In this document: piece after piece, positions 43,401 through 58,400 of the stretch
How the letters are laid out: every line of letters starts with the position of its first letter
Numbering within the stretch: position 1 is the stretch's first letter
Assembly (NCBI GenBank): GCA_030248225.1
Contig: JASANE010028610.1
Span: 44,494 to 108,493 of the forward strand
Origin: Trileptium ribeirensis
Lineage: Eukaryota; Nematoda; Enoplea; Enoplida; Thoracostomopsidae
Reading direction: 5' to 3'
DNA length: 64,000 nt
The notes under the pieces: generated by a model
Database searches by the model: none
Told to the model about the DNA's origin: nothing
The model's input: the letters and a program-made list of their open reading frames with translations, nothing else
Position numbers and translations under genes: made by a program

Positions 43401-46400
43401 TATAAGATTCCGAGACAATTGGACACTCGGTTTTACCGTCGTCGTCGGACAAATGTTACCTTGAACCTAACGATAATTTTAAACTGCAACTAGGGATTAT
43501 ATGTTTGCTACAGTATAAATTTATGGGCTATCTATCTTTTCTATAAAAGCTGTTGGCTTAATTTAAAAAGATTCATGTCTTTTCGCATATTTGGGGCGCT
43601 GAGACCAAACTTTAATTTGTATACCACACAGTATTCTTGTGTTCTCAGGAATTTTGAAAACTTATTTACGACATATTTATTGGTGAATGACTTGGGCTTT
43701 GCATTCTTTAAACCAAAGAGCTTTGTGACAAAATAGCGCGCTTTACTTCTTGCTGATTCACAGAATAATGCGCCCATTCACTCAAAAATTTTTGTTACGT
43801 ACGAGATGTTGTATGTAACCCGTGTTACACACGACATATCGTATGTAATCAATGTTACATACGATATGTCGTATGTAACCAGTGTTAGATACGGCATGTC
43901 GTATATAACACTTGTACATTGAACTTTACGAAATGAACCTAATACTGCCTGTATATTTTGATATGATATGTCTGTCCTTTGGGGTACTTCCGATCCAATG
44001 AGTCTTTTTAAAAATCGTTTGATGGTGGTGCCCCCTTTAGTTTGATATTGGTGTCCCTTTACAGTTTGATCAGGTCAGATCAGATTACTAGTTACAAAAT
44101 TGTTTTTTGTTCAACACTCTTCACCAACCCAGTGTATATATGTCCAAGCGCTCTTACCTATAAGTTCCGCTCTTTACATTCTGTGATAGAATATTTTCAA
44201 TACCCTGGATGCATAAGTAGTGTAATTTTAACAGGAGGAGGCACCAATATCAAACTGGAGTAGTTTCGTGTTGTTCTTTGTACCATTGTTACATACGACA
44301 TGATGTATGTAACACTGGTTACGTACCACGTGCCGTATGTAACACAGCCACGTACGACATGTCGAATGTAACGGAAATTTTAGAGTTGATGGGCGCATTA
44401 TTCTGTGAATCAGCAATTCTTTCAGTATTGTTCCTCTTTCAGTATCTGTCTGTATTTCAAAAATAGCTCCTCTTCTTCAATGAGGTAAAGTTACGGTGGA
44501 TCAGCCGAGTATTTAAACCATAAATTTTCAAGAGTATTAGTAGTGAGTAAAGAAACTACCTGCACTTGACATGCAGCAAACATCAAAGAATTAATAGTTT
44601 TTATAAACAATGGTTGTTTACCGAATTTGATTTGTTCCGCTGCGTTTGTGCGGTAGATAAATGTTTCTTCGCTGTTGACAACTCTGCATCGTAGTTATTG
44701 GCTGTATGGCGACTTTGTTCCATTTTTCTGCGTATCTCTTCGAGCTAAAATATTTAATTATTTTTCTAAACCTATTGAAGTAAGATAAAGAACCACGATC
44801 TTCGAAATTAAATCTGTGTGGTGCTTACAGCTTCTATGCCACAGCTTTGTGTTGTTTATCTTGTGGCAATTTTTTCTGTTTGCAAGTCAAAAATGTTCAG
44901 TATTCGTTATTTGATATAGTTATATAGTAGTTTATGTACATACAACATAGTTCCCGTAAAATACAAAAAAAGATCTGTTACATTTAAAAGAAGAATTCTA
45001 AGACTATTGCAGCAGTGCACTGAAACAAACTGCATCCCATTGAATATTCCATATTCGTATAACAGGAACGTGTAAATAATAAAACAGTCTAAATATCTTT
45101 GTTTTCTCACGTCTGTGATCAATTTCTTCTCTATATCCCGCAGTCGTAACTCTTGTTTTTGCTTTTCCTTTTGTTTCCGTTGTAGCAACGACAGTTCTTG
45201 ATTAGCACGAGTGTATTCTTGTTCTTCCTCACTGAAAATTTACAACGTTGCTTTACTGCATGATTAAATAACGCGATATCGTTCATTGTATCAGTGCATT
45301 GGCGTAAACTGTAAACATCCTTACAACAGCAATCCTCCAAGTGTGAGTTAACTTTATGTCCGATCCGACCCTGTCGGTTCCGTTGTAGTCCGATCCGAAA
45401 AACATAAGTGATTCAATCGGATCTGAATCGGATGATGTGGTGCCAAATATACACACGCACGGTCGTAGCGGTTCCTATGCAAAGTGAACACGGCCTAGTT
45501 ATAGAAAGTGAATTAAGAAAGTTGTAACTATTGTGCGCATACAATTTGAAAATGAGCTTCATATAAACACAACTGCGTAATACATATAATGCCAATGTAC
45601 TTTAGAAATCAATCCAATCCGTTAATATGTGTGGCGTATATTAAAGATATGTAATAGTAGAGCATCGACAAGCGAGCCCTAATGTTTATTTAGCTGTCTA
45701 TCTGCTACTAACAGCGCTTTAATACCAGTAACCTGTTTAGTAACGGATTTAAATAAATAAAATTAATTATATACATTAATGTTGCCTGAAGAGATGCCAC
45801 TTTCTCGTTTTGCCTTTTGGTAGACTGGAGAGTTGAATCCCACTGCTGGATTAGCTTCTTTTTCTGCGCAGCTAGTTCCTAGAATTAAGATTATGTATAG
45901 CATGAATATTATCGACATATTATTGGCAGAGCTTAAAATCAATATGCAAAATTCTTCATATTTTCAATGTGAAAAAGTTGATGTGACGGAGAAACTAGAT
46001 TTTAACATTTGCACTTATATAAATTATTAACTACGTTACAAAAGGCAGAAGCTGTTTTTGATGGCATCTGTTTTATATCATCTGATTATTAACTAGAGAA
46101 TTTAAGAAAAATTTGTTTAAAATTTTACGCAAAGTGTGGGTCAACCACCCATGATCATTGTCAAATCTAATGTATCCTTCTAAGGTTTAACGACTCATGT
46201 TGATCACGAAAAGCTAAAAATGTAGCGTGAAATTCTTGAATGATTAGAATCTAAACTAAATCAGAGAAATATATCTCAGCGGCGAAAGCATGATTTTTGA
46301 AATCACGGAGGATGTTACCATGGCACAACCTAATATGTATGTAGAACGTAGTTGGTAATCACATTATTAGTAGTAAAGCAATCACTGTCTCAATTGAAAT

Positions 46401-49400
46401 ATAACTTTTAAATAAATAAGGTATTTGTGGATTTTTGTCTCTGATTAGGTTTAACAGATCTTACGCGGGAAGTGTGTCCGCAGGGCATAAGAACAGTTAA
46501 GGTACAAAAAGTGGTTTGTATACAACCTTCCAAAAGGCGGCAAATCCGGTGTGCATCCAAATGGATATATCAAAATATCAATCGAAAAACCTACTTCCAA
46601 TTGAGTGTTGAATCGGGCTAAGCGTTTCTTTTTGGACTGCAGATCTTCCGTCATTCGCGTTTTGTCACTTGTCAATGTCTTTAGATCATTTTCGAGACTC
46701 AAGCCCGCTTCAGTCAGGCGATCCAAAATCAAATCCTGAAATTTTTTATTAATTACGATAACACTGCTGCTGTTGGTTGTTCTCGAATCCTACATAAAAG
46801 TGAAGAATTTCCACCAGAAATAACCATTGATTTCATGCAATTCAAAGCAATTAAATACAACTAGTTTCAGAATTTTGTAATTTTGCACCACTTATCTATG
46901 GGCGAGCGTCCAACATATGACATATGGCATATATAATAAGTTTTTGGTGCATGCATGTAGTTGCGTCTATGCAACGTCATTGCATTCGAATTCATGCTAC
47001 ATTTCGTCGCGTAGTACACATTTGCCCATTCGTTACTATTATCTCTGTTTACGAAGAACCGTTAGCACGGAAACAGTGGATTACCAAGTGTGTGTTAACT
47101 TTAAAACATAAGACGCCCAACTCAATGTACCGATTGAAATCAGCCAACGGCGCAGCGAAGACTTATATTTTATGTAATTTTGAGAAGCGTTAGTGGTTTT
47201 ATAGCCACTTATTGGAGCTAAGACAGGCTATTTAAAGTCACAATTTTCCATTTATTTTAAATGCTTTACTAATTAGACGCTTTGCTGATACCGTCGGGTT
47301 TCCAAATTTTTTGAAACACATTGCTAAATTGGATGACACTACGTTTAGAGCATGTCAGGATAGGTAATGCATTGTGTATTTAATAATAATTGTTTTGAGC
47401 GTTAAGCAAAACTTGGATGTTTTAAAATTAATATAAGTACTATAAGCAGAATTTCGGCGCGATTTACCAACTATTTTAACTTTTGGCATTAAACAATTAG
47501 ATTGAATCTTGACTATTCTTATTTTGAATCTACCGGAGAAGCCAATCAAGTGGCATCTCTACTTCATAACTCCCAGGCAAAATGCCGAACACAATGGTTT
47601 CGAGTGCGGAGCCCGAAAATTTTTAGTGAATATCGGATGCAGTGCCTAGGTATCGACAGTTAATACTTCTAAAGTATAATATTTTTGGTCGTATGTTCAA
47701 CCTTAACCCCCTTATCTTGTAATTTAAACTGCTATAAATCTGCTGGTTAATATTTCCTAAACCTAAATAGACTTAATTTTGTCATCGACATTTATCAATT
47801 CACATTAATAGAAGCAACATGACAGTAACATATCCAATCACATTTTGATAAGTGCCATGTTACTACGATGTTTCTATAGATTAGGAGCTCTATTTATATC
47901 TTAAACAAAAACTGTCCAAAATGTGAAAAAATACACGTGCAGCCGAGAGTCGAGTACGGTTCCTACAGATCCGTAGGATAGCGTGCTGGACCATTATGTC
48001 ACGCTTTAACTTAGACTTACCGTATTACATATCGGGTTATTGTGGAAGATGTTTCCTAAGAAGGTTCGAAACGTAGTAGCTAAATCCAATCTTAATAAAT
48101 TGGGGCGCTATAATGTTGCTAATAGTCGAATACCCACTGCAAATGATAAAATCATAGCTAGCTACAGGCATTTGACGGATGCAGCTAGAAAAACAGTTGT
48201 ACTACTGGAAATACCATGTTTATCACAGCACAAACCTTATTTCTTTACAGTGCACTTATTCCATAGAAAGTTAATAATGTTACTGCAGAAGTTACTATGG
48301 AAATACCATGTTTATCACAGCGCAAACCCTATTTCTTTACAGTGCACTTACTCCATAGAAAGTTAATAATGTTACTGCAGAAGTTACTACTGGAAATACC
48401 ATGTTTATCACAGCGCAAACCCTATTTCTTTACAGTGCACTTACTCTACAGAAAGTTAATAATGTTACTGCAGAAGTTACTACTGGAAATACCATGTTTA
48501 TCACAGCGCAAACCCTATTTCTTTACAGTGCTTACTCCATAGAAAGTTAATAATGTTACTGTAGAAGTTACTACTGGAAATACCATGTTTATCACAGCGC
48601 AAACCCTATTTCTTTACAGTGCACTTACTCCATAGAAAGTTAATAATGTTACTGCAGACGTTACTACTGGAAATACCATGTTTATCACAGCGCAAACCCT
48701 ATTTCTTTACAGTGCACTTACTCCATAGAAAGTTAATAATGTTACTGCAGAAGTTACTACTGGAAATACCATGTTTATCACAGCGGAAACCATATTTCTT
48801 TACAGTGCACTTATTGCATAGAAACTCAAAAACGTTAGTGCAGAAGTTACACAAAAGTCATGCCGGCTCAGTTAAATAATTAATATATAGTTGCAATTAC
48901 CCTGGGTGCACCCAACGGTTACAAATTGTGGTATTTTAGAAATATACATACACCATTTTGTTGGTATTTTTAATATTGTAAACCTCAGTTTAATCTTCTT
49001 CGGACAGTGAAATCAGTAAATGATTATTCGCATCGCAAGAAGGGCTTTGTAGTTTTACTAATGGTTTTGCCAATAGTTACCCGCCTTTATCTGTAGTATA
49101 GCCACCCACTCCGGTCCAGTTCATGAGTAATTTAGAATAATATGAACTAAGCATATGTAATTTAAATTCTAACCTTCGTTCTTTTTGACTCTCTCGTTTT
49201 ATGATATGCGTTTAATTTCACGACACACTAAGGTTACATCTAACAACGAACTTTGACTAAGGTTTGCAACAGCAATAATAACGTCATTAGTGCAGATTGG
49301 TTAATATAAAGTGAAATAAAATTTTTGACCTACTTTTACACGAAATTTAATTAAAATGCCACTGCTGGCTACTATAAAAACGTTTATTATACCTGTTTGT

Positions 49401-52400
49401 TCTTTTCTTGACGCACATCTTTCAAATCAGTCTTTGCACGCTTGACGGCATTTCTGACAATTTTCATGTCATCTGTCATCGGAATGTTCTCGGTTAGTTC
49501 CTTAATATGGAGATCATCTGCCAGAAGTTCTGCGCGTGTAGTTTTTTCTAAAATACTTGAACACTTGTACGAGGAAGGCGATAGGTCCAACAGTACAGTT
49601 TCATAAATCAGAAAAGCATAATAAATTGTTAATTTGTGAAATGATATTTATTTATTGTTGGTGCAGGGCGAAAAATTATTGTAAGCATCTAAAGCCTACA
49701 TGTTAAAATCGTTAAGTTAGAAATGACTGAGCCACAGGCAACAGTTCATTAAACCATTGTGTGCAATATTTCACTGCTAATCCGATGGTAGAGATCATAT
49801 CTAAATATGTTGAAATTTATCTCTGTCCGAGGAATTGTGATACCTAGCTATTACAGTGTCCGCAGCGTTCTTGAAACAATTGATGTGTTATTTATTATTT
49901 GATTAATTAATTAAAGTAATTACCTGCAGCTTTTAATTCTTCCAATTCTTCAAGACGTTTCGAATGTACATCTTTCATTTGAATCAATTCTGAAAATTAC
50001 TAAGTTTAAGATTTACTAGTAATAAATATTAATATTTTTTAACAGATTTTGTGTCTAATTATTTACTAAATATGTTTTGTTTCATTTCATCATTTTACTA
50101 TCGCGGTATAACCGAACAAGCTACAAGATGTCATTTAATCGCCTAGCTCAGTATTACTGCTGAATTATGTGTCGAAAACGTGCGCAACAGTGATTTTATA
50201 ACAGTTAATATTATATCCAATGTATTTTTATTATTTTGTTTGGTCGTTAGCTGTGACTGTCACACTTATTTTTAACTGTGCCGTCTCATGTTCATTGGTC
50301 ATATGAAACCTTGGTACAGACGCAAGTTTGTTATAACGCTGATAAAGCTTGCTACGATGCATACTGGCATGAGACTTGGTTTGATGGGATTTCGATCGCT
50401 TATCGGCCCAGTGATGCAATATATAATTGGATCAGCTCCTGAATGATAGTCTCTAAGCAGTGATTCCAAAGTGGAGTTGCGATTATGGGGCAGATTTTGA
50501 GCACATTTGCAATAAGAATGCACTGCATGTGAGAACACATTCGCAATGAATTGGTATTCATTTCACCACTTAGACATTTAAAATATCCAGGTATAGGCAC
50601 ATTGTGACAGTGAAGTGTACCTTAGCCTATTACTGCACAATGTGACGAAAGGTAGAAACCATGTCACAGTTTCATGGCCGTGACAAAACGATAGACGAAG
50701 AATTACGTATATGCAGCGTTCTGTATTAGTACATGGATATGTAATGCCGGCCGAAAATGTACAGACTCACTGTAACACTAAGCTGTAATAGACGCTCCCG
50801 TCCGAAAACAAACGTGTACGTCCGCATAGGTTAATCTAGTATCGCCGCAGGCACACCCGTTCGAGAAAGCAAATGAATGCATACGCCGAGCAAGCTTGTT
50901 TAGTTGCCGATATCGCTGCCAACGGCCGTCCGCAAAAGCGACCAGGGTAGTCCGCAAACAGTTTGGCAGGGCAAAACCTTGTTAGACTCACAACGATACT
51001 AGCCGAGCCTACATAATTGAAGAAGTAGCAGCAGAAAGAAATCTGCCCGCGAGCTTCGATGAAACAATCGAATACAGTGTAATTTTTGCAAACAGAGCGA
51101 AACCATTTTACTGTCATCTCGAATAAATTGCAAACTGAGACCGCAAAACACAGTTTACAACAGTTTAAATAATTCGTAACTATAAACGTTTGCTGACATT
51201 TTACGACTTGCGATAAGTTTAAAAATATTTGTGCAAATTTTGAACATTAGATATTTCTACAAAAAACATTTCGATATTTTTTGTTAAAGTTTTTTAAAAC
51301 AAAATAGCGCTTCAAGTATCAACACACAAACTTCAAAAACTCGGATTCGCAGAACAAAACTCGTAGCCAAAAGATCGATAGAACTATATCGCTATATGCC
51401 TTCCCATCATAGTAGCATAAACCCACTTGTTTCAGTCAAATGCATTTGACGATATGCGGTTTTGTTAAAATAGACATAATTTCGATATGTAAACGATAAG
51501 AAAATTCTGTATTGTTCGGCGTTAACGTTATAAACACTTATTATAAGTACAAGATTATTATGTATTAACGTTTTCACCATGCTTAATGCCGTATATAGCT
51601 CGATTGACGGCAGTTCCACAAATAACAGCGGCCTTAACTAGCATTTAGTCATTGCAAACTCGTATTTGGTACGGGTCCCAATAATGTTGCAGGTATTGTT
51701 CTGTTCCTTCCCCCGGTTTACTTGCGTTTCATCGCACGTAATTCCGTGCTTGAAATTGAGCATGGTATTACGAGTTTTTAAACTTGACATTTTAGCGTTC
51801 TTTTGTATATGCTGCCGTGGTTGTTTAAAGACTTGAGGCTTCCAGTGTGGGCGTCATTGCTTTTGCGTGTGCCTAAGTTTCAGCAGTAAAAATTAGTCTG
51901 CCCTTGTTTTCTGTTGTTAGTTTTCGATTTTGTACATCGTATTCTGCGAACAACCTGCATCATTTGCTTGAAAACGTAAGTGTAGGTGTGTGCCTGCGAA
52001 TTGCCAATATCGTACTGTTTGATTGGTTTTTACACTGCTTGCAGAAAACGAAGGTTAAGGATGCTTGGCGAAGTTTTGCATACTAGTAGTATTCTAAATC
52101 CAACGAACGGTGTTTATCGTTTGCTGGTTTAAATATCCATCAGCCTCGAGTGGAAACGGGTCTTCGGTAACGTTTGTCTCTTTGTTAATCCCAGAAGGCA
52201 TAACAGTACCTTTTTGTTCTATTAAGTTCTGTGTAGTTGATACACTTTATAACTGCAAACGAGTGAGTTGTCAAACGTTTGCGTTACTGGAAGTGTGGAA
52301 GTATAAATAATGCATTCCTATTTCACAATATTTTCATAATTATGTTATAATAATGCGTATGTTTACCATTATTGGTTTTCTCGGTTTTTGTGATAACTTC

Positions 52401-55400
52401 AGATCGGTCTAATTCTAATTTTCTGAGCTCAGCCTTCAATTTTGATACTTCCGCTTTGAGCGACTCCCATTCTGTCGCTTTCACGCTGTTTAAAGTTCGT
52501 TTTTCCTTTATCAGCCCAAACTAAAAGTATACGAATCAAACATGCACAAATGACTGTCCCAAAACAGATTCGAAACCTTGAATATTTATATATTAAATTT
52601 CGGTTAAGAGTTATAAGAAATTTATGTTTACAGATATACTTATAGTAACCTGTCAACTATAGCCTATTTTTCAAACGTCAAGCTGCACCATTTTTTGCTT
52701 ACTTTACCAAGGGCCAAAATGCACTACGCACAACATTTATAGTTATATATTTTATATCAACTGGTGTGGCTATCAAATTTCGCGAACTGGAATAATGTAG
52801 TGGAATTTTAGGTTTGTGTTGCACTATATAGTAAACTCTTGCTAGGTGGACACTTTAACCTGCAGCTATAGACACCACATACTCTCATGCTTCTTAACTC
52901 TACACTTTTTGCTTGCTATGTGGACACTTTTTTTCAAGGTTGTCAGTCTGCTCTTGTTGTGTCGACATTAGGTTAATCGTCCAAAAATTAGGTTTGAACA
53001 GTTTTTAATTGTCAATTCAGCACACAAAACAGAATTATTTCAACACAGATTTACTTCATAAAACTTAACTAAGTAACAAGCCAGCTTAAAAATAGAAAAA
53101 ACACGTAAAATTTTTACATTAAAGCCGATCTTTATGACTAAGCTTAATTGACAGAACGGGCAAATCATAGTGAATATTTACCATACGTAGTTCTAGTAGT
53201 TCTAGTTCTACTAGCGTATTGCAGATGTGAACATAATAGTACTATAATATTTAAACTATAAACTTTCAATATTCATCACACTGACAATTGTCCTTTCGCA
53301 AATCATCTCAGGTGCGGTTTTTTTCAGCTGGTTCATTAAAGTAACTGAGAAAAACTAACAAAAAATAATGCAAAACATCTTAGGGATCCTTAATACTTTG
53401 AAAACATGGTCTACAGAAAAATGTGCTTTTAGTTGAAACACCGCACGAATCCTCGTGAGCCCATTCACAACAGTCAATGCATTGAAGCCACTGGCGACCG
53501 CTTGTATCTTTCTTAAAATTTATTTTACACTGACGGCACAACCATTCTCGTCGTCTATCCATATTCTTTGCTGAAACCCTTGCATCATTAGATTTTTCAG
53601 GAGTCGGGTTAAGCATACCCGTTGGCTCTCGAATTCGGCTAATTTTGGCCGCTGCAATGTCCCCATTGCTTGATACTGGCTCCAAAAAACTGTCAAAAGT
53701 ATGGTAGTCGAAATCAGAATTGGTTGGCGTTGCCATGGCACCTAGTGATGTGTAGGACAGTCCATTCTCGTCGTGTTCAATAACTTCAGCATTTAACTGG
53801 CATTCGTTTAAGGTCGCTGCTCCATCGTCGTTGCCAGGAGAACTCGTTAGCGGATAGCTTATGTTGTTACTGTCGATTCCACATAAAACAACGGGGTCTA
53901 GATCCTGATGACCATCAATGCTGACAATAGGCTCTTTAAACACAGAAACTTGTGTTGAACTTGGCTCATCAGAAGTGCGGCTTTGGTCATGGACGGAAAC
54001 TGATGATCCAAGAAGAGCATCAGCCATTGCAGTTGCACCAGCGCCACAGAATTAGGATTAAAAGGAAAAATTCCGGTTTTACGAAATCCACTTTTAATGT
54101 TGTTAGGCTTAGCTTTAATACTGGCCCAGCTTTTACCAAAAACACCGCCAAAAGTTGAACGATCAACTGATTTAGCACTATTTGTTTTATTATACCACGT
54201 CACACACTGCTCCCACGATTTTTTAAAAGATGCAAACACCCCTACATCTAGTGGTTGTAGGACATTTGATGTGTGCGAAGGAAGCGGAAATAGCTTAACA
54301 TTATTCTGCTCCGCCAAGGCAAAAAGATCCGGATTATTTGTATAAACAGATAGCGAGTGTTTAGTTGAATCACTATTACACTGTGTAAAGTGATAGGTAT
54401 TCAAATAACATTTAACCAAAACAATTAAAATACAGGTACTAGAAATATCTCATATAAATACATTCCTAAGCGTATGAAATACAGGTATGTTTAATGTGAT
54501 ACTGAGCATACCAAAACGCAAGCACGCCTAGCAAAACCATGCCGTGTCGACCTAGCAAACATCTGTCCACCTAAGCAGAGATGGTGTCGACCTAACGTGC
54601 AAAATCGGTAAAGCAAGATACAGTTATGTTTGCTTATTTTATTCTTGCCACATGGACTTCAGCATAAATTCACCAATGCCATCTTGTTCCTGACATTACT
54701 ACGATGCCGTGCATATAAAGTTTTTCCGAAAATTCCAAAATGTCAAACACAAAACAACTCATTCAAAAAAACAGCAATTGCAAAAACCAAACCGCGAAAA
54801 ACAAACAATTTAATGTAGCGCTAAAATAACCATTATTTTTTGCCTATGTTGTATATATTCCAACAAAAAAATCAACATGTTCAGCGAAGTCATATTAGTC
54901 ATGTACACGCTTTTTCCCGGGAAAATAGCAACCATACTGATTGAGATAGAGCTCGATAAAGTTATGAAGAGAGTCAAGTGTCCACCTCACCAGAGTGTTG
55001 ACCAAAGACGAGTTTACTATAATAGGTCTCTCAGCTGGGATACTACAACAATACTATTGGCTAGAAATAACACTGTACCAGTTAAGGGAATACTTTATTT
55101 TGTATATGCATAAGCAGTGTGGTAAATGGTCAACGAGATTTTTTATATAATTTTTAGTCGACTGGTATTCTAGCTCTACGCATACTGATACTCAATATTA
55201 TTTTGACGCTACGCAATTTTCGGCGACATTTAGCCAGTGGCTATAAAGATGCTGATATACCAGAAATACCATACACAATGATATGTTTGTTTGATATAGT
55301 CATGTATCAATGGTAATTGCTGAACTAAACGATGAACTATTAATTGCGTCGATTCATAACTGTATATACAGAAAAACATTTATATGCAAACAGCGATTAT

Positions 55401-58400
55401 TTGCATGCATATCTAAATTTTTTAATTGCGTCACTAATAGCCTAGTCACTAATCGTATTGAGCAGAAATTTAGTGTACACATTCAGACACTCATATTGAC
55501 ACTTTCTTGCTTTCTGGAGAGTTTAGGTAGAAGGCTATTAGTAGTACAGAGAGTTATATTGAAACTGAATTGGAAAAACAGAATCATTTCGCCGTCGCCT
55601 AAACTTATAGATAGGGTAAGCAGAAACGAATTTGAAACGCACTTATTTATTTGGTTTAGCACGCAGGAAATTTTTTATTGTATAATTATTATTAATTAAT
55701 TTTTATTGCATAATTAATATCAATCTATCACTGTATCAACACTAAGACAAATAAGAATTTTAGCGAGTTTTTGTACAGTTTTTAAAATAATTAATAATAT
55801 GATTTTAGTTTTTATAAAGACGAGGTAAGCTTTGGTAGTCAAAAGTTTAAAGGTTCATGTAGATGGTGGTAGTGCGTAGATTAAACGTAAAATAAATTTG
55901 ATAGTTTTAGGATAAATTATAGTAAAAATGCTTATACTCATATTAATAAATTTTGGACCAGTCCTCTAGAAAAGTATAAGTACCTTACATGTTCATTGAC
56001 GTCAAATCTAAGACGATGATCCATTTTTTCCAGATGACGTCCCACAGCAACTTGGTATCGCCTCAATAATGGCTGCAACAGAGTTGTGAGATTCGCGTAA
56101 CTAAACATATTCGCATAACCAAGGTTTAAACTGTATAATTGTACAGACGGAATTAATCCAGAAAAGCTCGATAAAAGATATCCTTTGATCTTACTGCTGC
56201 GGCATCCATCAAGGTAAGACTACATTTGTATATGCGGTTATCAGTCTAATAACGACAGTAACGGAAGCCACCGAATCAAAATTTATTTTGACAAAATTGA
56301 GTCAAACTTAGCATTCAAATAGGATTCAATAAAATGCAATGTTCACAGTTTGGTGATATATTTGTTATGACACATACAAGAAGAATGGAGCAAAAATCTG
56401 ACGAAAGGTCCAAAAGAGGGATCATAAAGCGCCGTAATACTAAAAGCCCGTCTAAAGATGCCGACTAGCTGAGACAGATAATTTTAACACGGCAACGCGA
56501 CGTTGATACTGTGTGTCCCTGCAAATATCGTAAGAAAGTGCAATTTACATAAGGCTTAGCTAGATTAATCCCATGGCGCAGAAATTCATTTTGTATGTCC
56601 AAAATGAGACACTTATATTTTCTTCGGCTGTTGTTATCAAGAAGTCGCCGTTTTGTATAGACGTCGATGGCTCGATCTGAACAAGAGTCTTCGTTACCAG
56701 TAGCAAAGCAGCCAATTTTACGTTTCTTAATGTGTTCGTTGGTGTGTTGTCGAACCTTATGCAGCCTTTATACATGTAATTGCTTGCACTAACTGCACAT
56801 TGTTATTAATGTTTATTAATTTACTTTATTGTTATAAAATGTTTCATGATTCGGGTCATTGTAACAAAGTTGTAGCATTTCTACGGTTCCTATAATAATT
56901 GCAGAAGCTGTAAATTAACGTTAGTTTTCTATAGCTACAGCTGGTATTTCGCACAAATAACTGGGAATGTAGTTACAAAAGTTGGGCAATGGCATAGAAG
57001 TCCAATATCTGAGACTCACCGGGAGTATATTGTTAACGGAGGTGATGGGTAAGTCAGTGGGTAAAGTTTTGAAATTGTTAGAAACTCATAAGTTTTCCAG
57101 ATTTTCGTTTGCCAATTATCTCCAGTTTTTGCTAAAATATCCCAATTTTTACTAATTATTGTCAAATTTTCAGCAATATTTTGATGGTTTGCACAAAGGT
57201 TTCCGCCCGCCTTTAGCATGGAAAGATGGTGGCGGTGCGGTCCCGGGACGATGTCCCGGTAAATATGGGTTAGTGAGATCCGACTCTCAATGGGGTAATA
57301 GCCCTACCCGTACTATGGAAACCTTTGTGCAGTCACCAGTACGAACGAGCAGCTTTGTATACATAAGCATGTCTTTGGACACAAATTACGCAAGAATAAT
57401 CACGACAATGTGTGTTACAACGTGCAGTGAGTGCTAACATTTATCTTTAAACACCGTATTAGTTCTTCGTGTTTAACTTGGTTTCAGGACAGCGACGTCC
57501 ATCGCCTGTAATTTCTTTGCATACCGTTGTTGTTAAACAATTAAAAATGAATCCTAAGCATAGTCAGTGCATAGAGAAGAAGCATGTGAACATACATGAT
57601 CTGGGTCAATAACGTCTGCACTAGTCAGACCTTCCTCGGCTGACAGCGTACTCCATAACAAATTTGTTTCACTAGCTGATCCGCGCAATTTCGTATCCAT
57701 GTCGTTATTATTTTCTGAAAATTATAACAAACCTTGTATAAATCGAGTGTCATGTATTCAGTTAGTCTTGAAAAATCAGTTGGTGCTATGAACAACTGGG
57801 TAACATCAGACATAGGTAACGTATAGTAAAAGAATTGCTTTAAGCAGTAAACAAAGTTTGTGGCAGTATGTAGTGAAGGGTAACCAGAATTTTGTTCTGA
57901 TGTTCAAAACAAAAACCTACCAAAGTATAGAACGTCCTAGACATGTTAGATAGCGTTGTATAATTCTCTACGTAACTTTCTGAAAGGCCATTGTTGACCA
58001 CTCCTGAGGAAGTAGGAGTTAAAACATGAAAAATACACATTAAAGTTGAGATAAATTTGTGGTTTCAACATATGTTTATATGTTTGCTGCCATGTATCGA
58101 AATACGTAAAAAGTATACCATTCGTCAGCAAGGTAATGTAGATAAGTTTACCTATTAAACTAGTGTCTTGTATTTTTCTGGGTTCCCTGAGCTTAATTTT
58201 AACTAAGTAACTTTAAATACGATAATATTGCATGATAACATAACTCCACAGGTTTAAGTAACAGCTGTAGGCAATATGCAGAAATTCGCCATGACACTGC
58301 AATTTACTGCTCTTTTGTGCAAAGTTGTATACTAAATATGAAAATTAAAGTTAAAATTAAACCGGATAATGCCGATCTCCGTTTCGCCAACTTTATCCTG

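Noticed and set aside
48040..48879. Plus-strand frames of 81-108 codons across the 93-bp array
   Set aside because: The period is a multiple of three, so frames stay open by repetition; no start context or domain.
53952..54345. Plus-strand frames opposite the pogo transposase
   Set aside because: Antisense shadows of the minus-strand transposase relic.
55310..55699. 129-codon plus-strand frame
   Set aside because: Low-GC, no motif, ends in an AT simple tract.
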